NCBI RefSeq assembly: GCF_002215215.1
Contig: NZ_CP018632.1
Location: forward strand, 1,856,501-1,920,500
Direction: 5' to 3'
From: Granulosicoccus antarcticus IMCC3135
GTDB taxonomy: Bacteria > Pseudomonadota > Gammaproteobacteria > Granulosicoccales > Granulosicoccaceae
DNA: 64,000 nucleotides
Both the position numbers and the translations under genes were made by a program. The first letter of the stretch is position 1. Each line of letters begins with the position of its first letter. Below the pieces are notes generated by a model that had not been told where the DNA came from, did not search any database, and saw nothing but the letters and a program-made list of their open reading frames with translations. Shown piece by piece: positions 57,047 to 64,000 of this stretch.

Positions 57047-60000
57047 ATGGCCTTTTCGTTCACTGAAAAAAAACGTATCCGTAAGGATTTTGGAAAGCGC
57101 GCTCCAATCCTTGAGGTGCCGTACCTGCTGCAAACGCAGCTGGACTCCTACCGCAACTTCCTTCAGGAAGATAAAGACGCGGATAATCGTGCTGAAGTAG
57201 GCCTGCATGGCGCCTTCAACAGTGTGATGCCCATTATCAGTTATTCTGGTAATGTCGAGCTGCATTACGTCAGCTATCGACTGGGCAAACCTGCTTTTGA
57301 CGAGCGGGAATGTAAAATTCGTGGTTTGACTTTCGCGGCACCACTTCGAGTGCTCGCGCGTCTGATCATTTATGACAAGACCGCTCCTGCCAGCAGTAAA
57401 GTCGTCAAAGACATCAAGGAGCAGGAAGTATTCATGGGTGAATTGCCACTCATGACAGGTAATGGAACTTTCATTATCAATGGTACTGAACGCGTAATCG
57501 TTTCTCAGTTGCATCGATCACCTGGTGTGTTTTTTGACCACGATCGCGGCAAGACGCATTCATCGGGCAAATTGTTGTTCAGTGCGCGAATCATTCCTTA
57601 TCGTGGTTCCTGGTTGGATTTCGAATTCGATCCGAAAGACTGCGTTTTTGCCCGAATTGACCGTCGCCGAAAGCTGCCAGCCACGATTGTTTTGCGTGCG
57701 TTGGGTTATGAGACTAGCGACATTCTGGAAAATTTCTTTGAAACGCACAAGATTTCTCTCTCGAAGACCAAAATCGAGATGGAACTGGTGCCTGAGCGCC
57801 TGCGTGGTGAAACCGCAGCGTTTGATATCAAAGCTGGTAAAGAAGTGGTTGTTGAAACCGGACGTCCGATTTCAGCCAGACACGTTCGTGTACTGGAGCA
57901 AGCCAACATCAAGAAGCTGGAGATTCCGGCTGACTACCTGGTGGGCAAGATCCTCTTCCACGACATCGTCGATCCTGAAACTGGCGAATTGCTGGCTGAA
58001 GCCAATGCTGAGCTGACTGCAGAACTTGTTGAGCAGATTCATGACGCTGGTATCAAGAAGATTGAAGTCCTGTATGTAAACGACCTTGATCGAGGACCGT
58101 TTATTTCCAACACATTGCGCATCGATCCAACGCGCACTCAGTTGGAAGCTCAGGTAGAAATCTATCGCATGATGCGTCCTGGCGAGCCACCTACCAAGGA
58201 AGCTGCACAGAACCTGTTCAATAACCTGTTTTTCGAGCCAGATCGTTACGATCTGTCGCCTGTTGGTCGCATGAAGTTCAATCGTCGTCTCATGCGCGAA
58301 GAGACAACGGGACCAGGTACGCTGGACAAGGAAGACATCCAGGCTGTCATGCAGGTGTTGATTGATATCCGTAACGGTAACGGTACGGTTGATGACATTG
58401 ACCATTTGGGTAATCGTCGTATCCGTAGTGTGGGCGAGATGGCTGAAAACGTCTTTCGCGTGGGTCTTGTTCGTGTTGAACGAGCAGTACGTGAACGTTT
58501 GGGTATGGTTGAGTCTGAAGGTCTCATGCCTCAGGACATCATCAACGCCAAGCCGGTTGCTGCCGCAGTCAAGGAATTTTTCGGATCCAGCCAGTTGTCG
58601 CAGTTCATGGATCAGAACAATCCTCTGTCAGAAGTCACGCACAAGCGTCGTATTTCTGCATTAGGCCCCGGTGGTCTGACGCGTGAACGTGCAGGTTTTG
58701 AAGTTCGTGACGTACACCCGACTCACTATGGTCGTGTTTGTCCTATCGAAACACCAGAGGGGCCGAATATCGGTCTTATCAACTCTCTGGCGGTTTATGC
58801 CCGAACCAATAACTTTGGATTTCTCGAAACTCCTTACGTCAAGATTGTTAACGGCAAGGCGACTGACAAGATTGAATACCTGTCGGCGATCGAAGAAGGC
58901 AACTACATCATTGCTCAGGCGAACACGGAGCTGGATGCGGAAGGCAAACTGATCAGTGATCTGGTTTCTGTACGTACCAACAATGAATTCACCATGTCAC
59001 GACCTGAACAGGTTGAGTTCATGGACGTTTCTCCAAAGCAGATCGTATCTGTTGCGGCGGCACTGATTCCATTCCTCGAGCACGATGATGCTAACCGCGC
59101 TCTCATGGGTTCGAACATGCAACGTCAGGCTGTACCGACATTGCGTGCCGAAAAGCCATTGGTTGGTACCGGTATCGAACGTATCGTTGCTGTCGATTCA
59201 GGCTCTGCTGTTGTTGCCAAGCGTGGTGGCAAGGTAGATTCGGTTGATGCGGCTCGAATCGTTGTCCGGGTACATGATGCAGAAGCAGAAACAGGCGCCG
59301 GTGGTGTCGATATCTACACTCTGACCAAGTACACGCGTTCAAACCAGAACACCTGCATCAATCAACGTCCGTTGGTTCGCCCGGGTGATCAGATTGAACG
59401 TGGTGATGTGCTGGCAGATGGTCCATCTACCGACATGGGTGAGCTGGCCTTGGGTCAGAACATGCTGGTCGCGTTCATGCCTTGGAACGGTTACAACTAC
59501 GAGGATTCCATCCTCATCTCCGAGCGTGTTGTTCAGGAAGATCGATTCACAACGATTCATATCGAAGAATTGACCTCTGTTGCACGTGATACCAAGCTTG
59601 GGCCTGAAGATATTACAGCTGATATTCCTAACGTCAGCGAAGGTCTGCTGTCGAAGCTGGATGAGTCGGGCATTGTGTACGTTGGTGCTGAAGTGAAGCC
59701 GAACGACATTCTGGTTGGCAAGGTGACACCGAAGGGTGAAACACAGCTGACTCCAGAAGAGAAGCTTCTGAGAGCCATCTTTGGTGAGAAGGCGTCTGAT
59801 GTAAAAGACACTTCCTTGCGCGTACCACCAGGTATGGACGGAACTGTAATCGATGTCCGCGTATTTACTCGCGACGGTGTCGACAAGGACATGCGTGCTC
59901 AACAGATCGAGCGTGAAGGCCTGAAGCAGGTTCGCAATGATATTGATGACGAAACTCGAATCATCGAGAACGACATCTACGAACGTATCGAAAAGCTGAT

Positions 60001-61132
60001 TGTCGACAAAGAAGTGGATAAAGGACCGGAAGGCTTGAAGTCTGGTGACAGAATCACATCCGAGTACTTGCAAAACCTTGAACGCGACAAGTGGTTCCAG
60101 ATCTCCATGCGAGATGAGGAACTGAATGTTCAGCTCGAAAAGATCGGACAAAGCATTGCGGATCATCGTGAAGCCTTTGAACAGCGCTTCCTGGAGCAGA
60201 AGGAAAAAATCACTTCTGGTGATGATCTGGCTCCGGGTGTTCTGAAAATGGTCAAGGTCTACCTTGCGGTCAAGCGTCGTCTGCAACCAGGCGACAAGAT
60301 GGCGGGTCGACATGGCAACAAGGGTGTTATCTCCATGATCGTACCTACCGAAGACATGCCTTATTCGGCTGACGGTGCACCGGTTGATATCTGCTTGAAC
60401 CCATTGGGCGTGCCTTCGCGCATGAACGTTGGACAGGTACTTGAAATGCATCTGGGCTGGGCTGCCAAAGGTCTGGGACACAAGATCAATCGCATGATCA
60501 AGGCGCAACAAGCGGTTTCAGATCTTCGAGAGTTTCTCGAGAAGATTTATAACCACGAAGGTGCTTCACAACATGTGGACATTGCGAGTCTGACTGACGA
60601 AGAAATCAAGGAGCTGGCTAACAACCTGGTCCGTGGTGTACCGATGGCAACACCAGTATTCGATGGTGCTTCCGAGAAGGAAATTCGCCAGATGCTGGCT
60701 TTGGCAGATTTGCCAGAATCAGGGCAGGCGCATTTGTTCGATGGCCGTACTGGCGATAGCTTCGAACGTCCTGTTTCTGTTGGTTATATGCACATGCTCA
60801 AACTGAACCATCTGGTTGATGACAAGATGCATGCTCGTTCAACAGGTCCGTACAGTCTCGTTACTCAGCAGCCGCTGGGTGGTAAGGCTCAATTTGGTGG
60901 TCAGCGCTTTGGTGAGATGGAAGTCTGGGCACTGGAAGCATACGGCGCGGCATACACATTGCGCGAAATGCTGACGGTCAAGTCTGATGATGTGAAAGGT
61001 CGAAACACGATGTACAAGAACATTGTCGACGGCGATCACAGAATGGATGCAGGCATGCCTGAGTCTTTCAACGTGCTGCTTAAGGAAATTCGCTCGCTCG
61101 GTATCAATATCGAACTCGAGCAGGATCACTAA
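57047..61132 (+). CDS. rpoB: DNA-directed RNA polymerase beta subunit
   Basis: 1361 residues. The start [18 protein letters not shown] and GAGGAA upstream define the ATG at 57047. The rifampicin region reads [16 protein letters not shown] and [20 protein letters not shown], the wild-type sensitive form. [13 protein letters not shown] and the C-terminal clamp segment [19 protein letters not shown] are intact. It is followed by rpoC after 81 bases. Confidence 0.98.
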   Translation: MAFSFTEKKRIRKDFGKRAPILEVPYLLQTQLDSYRNFLQEDKDADNRAEVGLHGAFNSVMPIISYSGNVELHYVSYRLGKPAFDERECKIRGLTFAAPLRVLARLIIYDKTAPASSKVVKDIKEQEVFMGELPLMTGNGTFIINGTERVIVSQLHRSPGVFFDHDRGKTHSSGKLLFSARIIPYRGSWLDFEFDPKDCVFARIDRRRKLPATIVLRALGYETSDILENFFETHKISLSKTKIEMELVPERLRGETAAFDIKAGKEVVVETGRPISARHVRVLEQANIKKLEIPADYLVGKILFHDIVDPETGELLAEANAELTAELVEQIHDAGIKKIEVLYVNDLDRGPFISNTLRIDPTRTQLEAQVEIYRMMRPGEPPTKEAAQNLFNNLFFEPDRYDLSPVGRMKFNRRLMREETTGPGTLDKEDIQAVMQVLIDIRNGNGTVDDIDHLGNRRIRSVGEMAENVFRVGLVRVERAVRERLGMVESEGLMPQDIINAKPVAAAVKEFFGSSQLSQFMDQNNPLSEVTHKRRISALGPGGLTRERAGFEVRDVHPTHYGRVCPIETPEGPNIGLINSLAVYARTNNFGFLETPYVKIVNGKATDKIEYLSAIEEGNYIIAQANTELDAEGKLISDLVSVRTNNEFTMSRPEQVEFMDVSPKQIVSVAAALIPFLEHDDANRALMGSNMQRQAVPTLRAEKPLVGTGIERIVAVDSGSAVVAKRGGKVDSVDAARIVVRVHDAEAETGAGGVDIYTLTKYTRSNQNTCINQRPLVRPGDQIERGDVLADGPSTDMGELALGQNMLVAFMPWNGYNYEDSILISERVVQEDRFTTIHIEELTSVARDTKLGPEDITADIPNVSEGLLSKLDESGIVYVGAEVKPNDILVGKVTPKGETQLTPEEKLLRAIFGEKASDVKDTSLRVPPGMDGTVIDVRVFTRDGVDKDMRAQQIEREGLKQVRNDIDDETRIIENDIYERIEKLIVDKEVDKGPEGLKSGDRITSEYLQNLERDKWFQISMRDEELNVQLEKIGQSIADHREAFEQRFLEQKEKITSGDDLAPGVLKMVKVYLAVKRRLQPGDKMAGRHGNKGVISMIVPTEDMPYSADGAPVDICLNPLGVPSRMNVGQVLEMHLGWAAKGLGHKINRMIKAQQAVSDLREFLEKIYNHEGASQHVDIASLTDEEIKELANNLVRGVPMATPVFDGASEKEIRQMLALADLPESGQAHLFDGRTGDSFERPVSVGYMHMLKLNHLVDDKMHARSTGPYSLVTQQPLGGKAQFGGQRFGEMEVWALEAYGAAYTLREMLTVKSDDVKGRNTMYKNIVDGDHRMDAGMPESFNVLLKEIRSLGINIELEQDH

Positions 61133-61213
61133 GGCATTGAGTCCATACGACATGAATGCCCCAAGGGTCCAGAGAAATACGTTTTCCGCTGCAAGCGATA
61201 GGGGAATGAAAGA

Positions 61214-64000
61214 ATGAAAGATCTGCTGAATCTGTACAAGATGCAGGGCCAGACTGAAGAGTTTGATGCGATTCGCATCAAGCTCGCTTCACCAGAGACC
61301 ATCCGTTCATGGTCTTACGGTGAGGTGAAGAAGCCCGAGACCATCAACTACCGTACGTTCAAACCAGAGCGTGATGGCCTGTTCTGCTCCAAGATATTTG
61401 GACCAGTCAAGGACTATGAATGCCTGTGTGGAAAGTACAAGCGCCTCAAGCATCGTGGCGTGGTATGCGAGAAGTGTGGTGTTGAGGTTACTCAGACCAA
61501 GGTACGTCGTGAGCGCATGGGTCATATTGACCTGGCGAGCCCGGTTGCCCATATCTGGTTCCTGAAGTCACTGCCAAGTCGTATCGGCTTGTTGCTGGAT
61601 ATGACACTGCGTGAAATAGAACGTGTGTTGTACTTTGAAGCCTATGTCGTTATCGATCCGGGCATGACGACTCTGGAAACCGGACAACTGCTCTCGGATG
61701 AGCAGTATCTGGAAGCGATTGAAGAGCACGGCGATGAATTCGATGCTCGCATGGGTGCTGAAGCTGTTCATGACCTGTTGAAAGACATCGACATGAATAC
61801 CGATGCCGAAAATCTGCGTGAAGAGATCGAAGCGACCAAGTCAGAGACAAAACTGAAGCGTCTGACCAAGCGTTTGAAGCTGGTTGAGTCATTCATCGTC
61901 TCTGGTAACCGTCCTGAGTGGATGGTTATGACCATTCTGCCGGTACTGCCGCCAGATTTGCGTCCTCTTGTGCCGTTGGATGGTGGTCGTTTCGCAACTT
62001 CAGATCTTAACGATCTGTATCGTCGAGTCATCAACCGTAACAATCGACTGCGTCGTTTGCTGGAGCTCAACGCTCCTGACATCATCGTGCGTAACGAAAA
62101 GCGCATGCTGCAGGAATCTGTGGATGCTCTGCTGGACAATGGTCGACGTGGTCGTGCCATCACGGGTTCCAACAAACGTCCTCTAAAGTCCCTGGCCGAC
62201 ATGATCAAGGGCAAGCAAGGTCGTTTCCGTCAGAACCTGCTGGGTAAGCGAGTCGATTATTCTGGTCGTTCGGTTATCGTGGTTGGACCAACTCTGCGTC
62301 TGCATCAGTGCGGTCTGCCGAAGAAAATGGCACTTGAACTATTCAAGCCGTTCATTTTCTCCAAGCTGCAGATTCGTGGCATGGCTACGACCATCAAAGC
62401 TGCCAAGAAGATGGTAGAGCGTGAAGGTGCGGAAGTCTGGGATATCCTTGAAGAGGTTATCCGTGAACATCCGGTCATGCTCAACCGTGCACCAACATTG
62501 CATCGTCTGGGTATCCAGGCTTTTGAACCAGTCCTGATCGAAGGTAAGGCTATCCAGCTGCACCCGTTGGTTTGTGCTGCATTCAACGCCGACTTTGACG
62601 GTGACCAGATGGCGGTTCACGTACCGTTGTCCATCGAAGCACAGCTCGAAGCTCGTGCTCTGATGATGTCAACCAACAACGTTCTGTCACCTGCGAACGG
62701 TGAGCCGATCATCGTACCTTCTCAGGATATCGTTCTGGGTCTGTACTACATGACTCGTACTCGAGTGAATGCCAGAGGCGAAGGCATGACATTCAGCGAC
62801 ATCGCTGAATGCCACCGTGCTTACCAGAGCAAGGTTGCCGATCTGCACGCTTTGGTAACAGTTCGAATTACTGACTACGAAGAGAACGAAGCGGGTGAGT
62901 GGGTCGCTGTTCCACGTCGGGTCAAGACAACGGTTGGACGGGCTATCGTGTCCGAGATTCTGCCACCAGGTCTTGAATTCGCCAATGTGGATCTGAATCT
63001 GACCAAGAAGAATATCTCCAAGCTCATCAACCTTTGCTATCGCCGTCTGGGTCTGAAGGAATCCGTTATCTTCGCTGACCAGCTGATGTATCTGGGCTTC
63101 AGATACGCAACTCTTGCCGGTGTTTCCATCGGTATTGAAGACATGATGGTGCCGGAAGACAAGAAGACGCTGATTGCAGCGGCTGAATCCGAAGTGCGAG
63201 AAATTCAGGATCAATACTCTGAAGGTCTGGTTACCAAGGGTGAGCGCTATAACAAGGTTGTTGATATCTGGTCTTCTGCGAACGATCAAGTCGCCAAGTC
63301 AATGATGGCCAGTCTCGGTACCGAGAGTGTTGTCAACAAGGACGGCGAGACTGTTCAACAGGAATCATTCAACTCTATCTTCATGATGGCTGATTCGGGC
63401 GCTCGTGGTTCTGCGGCCCAGATTCGTCAGTTGGCAGGTATGCGTGGTTTGATGGCCAAGCCGGATGGCTCGATCATCGAAACGCCTATCATCGCGAACT
63501 TCCGTGAAGGTCTGAACGTGAATCAGTACTTCATCTCGACTCACGGTGCTCGTAAGGGTCTTGCTGATACCGCTCTGAAGACGGCTAACTCCGGTTATCT
63601 GACACGTCGTCTGGTTGACGTTGCACAGGATATGGTTGTTGTCGACCCTGATTGTGGAACCACGGCTGGTTTGACCATGAAGCCGATCATTGAAGGTGGC
63701 GACGTAGTTGAAGCCTTGCGTGAGCGAGTACTGGGACGAGTTGTCGCTGCTGATATCCTGAAGCCAGGCGAGGAAAGTACGGTTCTGTTTGAAGCCGGTA
63801 CTTTGCTTGACGAGCATATGGTCGATACGCTGGAAGAGTCAGGTGTTGACGAAATCCTCGTTCGCTCTGCTATCACTTGTGAAGCGGACTACGGTGTTTG
63901 CGCGGCCTGTTACGGTCGTGACCTGGCACGTGGCCATGTGATCAATATTGGCGAGGCTGTCGGCGTAATGGCCGCTCAGTCCATCGGTGAGCCGGGTACA
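61214..64000 (+). CDS. rpoC: DNA-directed RNA polymerase beta' subunit, 5' part
   Basis: Open to the right edge: 929 codons visible of about 1400. It starts [18 protein letters not shown]. The zinc site is [20 protein letters not shown]; the catalytic Mg loop is [12 protein letters not shown] at about residue 455-470; [18 protein letters not shown] marks the switch and rudder region. The second zinc-site cysteines ([13 protein letters not shown]) are reached just before the edge, where [10 protein letters not shown] ends the visible part. No internal stop or frameshift. Confidence 0.98.
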   Translation, partial: MKDLLNLYKMQGQTEEFDAIRIKLASPETIRSWSYGEVKKPETINYRTFKPERDGLFCSKIFGPVKDYECLCGKYKRLKHRGVVCEKCGVEVTQTKVRRERMGHIDLASPVAHIWFLKSLPSRIGLLLDMTLREIERVLYFEAYVVIDPGMTTLETGQLLSDEQYLEAIEEHGDEFDARMGAEAVHDLLKDIDMNTDAENLREEIEATKSETKLKRLTKRLKLVESFIVSGNRPEWMVMTILPVLPPDLRPLVPLDGGRFATSDLNDLYRRVINRNNRLRRLLELNAPDIIVRNEKRMLQESVDALLDNGRRGRAITGSNKRPLKSLADMIKGKQGRFRQNLLGKRVDYSGRSVIVVGPTLRLHQCGLPKKMALELFKPFIFSKLQIRGMATTIKAAKKMVEREGAEVWDILEEVIREHPVMLNRAPTLHRLGIQAFEPVLIEGKAIQLHPLVCAAFNADFDGDQMAVHVPLSIEAQLEARALMMSTNNVLSPANGEPIIVPSQDIVLGLYYMTRTRVNARGEGMTFSDIAECHRAYQSKVADLHALVTVRITDYEENEAGEWVAVPRRVKTTVGRAIVSEILPPGLEFANVDLNLTKKNISKLINLCYRRLGLKESVIFADQLMYLGFRYATLAGVSIGIEDMMVPEDKKTLIAAAESEVREIQDQYSEGLVTKGERYNKVVDIWSSANDQVAKSMMASLGTESVVNKDGETVQQESFNSIFMMADSGARGSAAQIRQLAGMRGLMAKPDGSIIETPIIANFREGLNVNQYFISTHGARKGLADTALKTANSGYLTRRLVDVAQDMVVVDPDCGTTAGLTMKPIIEGGDVVEALRERVLGRVVAADILKPGEESTVLFEAGTLLDEHMVDTLEESGVDEILVRSAITCEADYGVCAACYGRDLARGHVINIGEAVGVMAAQSIGEPGT

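Noticed and set aside
59339-60511. 390-codon open frame on the minus strand inside rpoB
   Set aside because: It is antisense to an intact, highly conserved rpoB, its product resembles no known family, and long antisense frames arise from the codon bias of the sense gene.

Overview
The window looks like chromosomal DNA of a free-living gammaproteobacterium. The main reason is the gene order at the right end: tRNA-Tyr, tRNA-Gly(TCC), tRNA-Thr and tuf, then tRNA-Trp, secE, nusG, rplK, rplA, rplJ, rplL, rpoB and rpoC. This is nearly the tyrU-glyT-thrT-tufB / trpT-secE-nusG-rplKAJL-rpoBC arrangement of E. coli. An LptE lipoprotein shows an LPS outer membrane. Several ABC uptake systems and a tandem UvrA suggest an environmental heterotroph. 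A Granulosicoccus-like lineage is only a guess. No phage, CRISPR array or intact insertion sequence was seen.

Layout. 1-5.7 kb: the 3' end of an EF-G gene (probably a second copy, because the str operon normally follows rpoC), a regulator that joins a LacI-type sugar-binding sensor to a LuxR-type HTH, and cobS/cobT (AAA+ ATPase plus VWA protein). 5.6-18.7 kb: a reductive pyrimidine degradation island. It holds an HD-domain nucleotidase-like protein, preT/preA, a hypoxanthine-DNA glycosylase-like gene, a rutR-like TetR regulator, a malonate/methylmalonate-semialdehyde dehydrogenase, an N-carbamoyl-beta-alanine amidohydrolase, a dihydropyrimidinase, and a four-gene NMT1-type ABC importer. A perfect RutR operator (TTGACCA-N2-TGGTCAA) lies between rutR and the dehydrogenase gene, and a degenerate copy lies before preT. 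Together these genes could import a pyrimidine and convert it through dihydropyrimidine and N-carbamoyl-beta-alanine to beta-alanine, then, after a transaminase not seen here, to acetyl-CoA.

18.7-27 kb: a decayed IS200/IS605 TnpB element, a Bcr/CflA drug exporter, a PopT-type (DUF368) polyprenyl-phosphate transporter translationally coupled to a phosphoribosyltransferase, a divergent paralogue of that phosphoribosyltransferase, a polar amino-acid ABC permease and binding protein without an ATPase, and small metabolic genes. 27-46.7 kb: a 1840-residue tandem UvrA, a PhyH dioxygenase overlapping a phosphopantetheinyl transferase, leuS, two DMT transporters, zwf, an RNB ribonuclease next to a PLD-like protein, lptE (away from leuS), a GhrA-like reductase, a flavin reductase and gltA.

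46.9-51.2 kb: an aapJQMP general L-amino-acid ABC operon with a terminator hairpin after the binding-protein gene. 51.3-64 kb: the tRNA/tuf/secE-nusG/ribosomal protein/RNA polymerase block, with leader and attenuator hairpins before rplK, rplJ and rpoB. rpoC runs off the right end.
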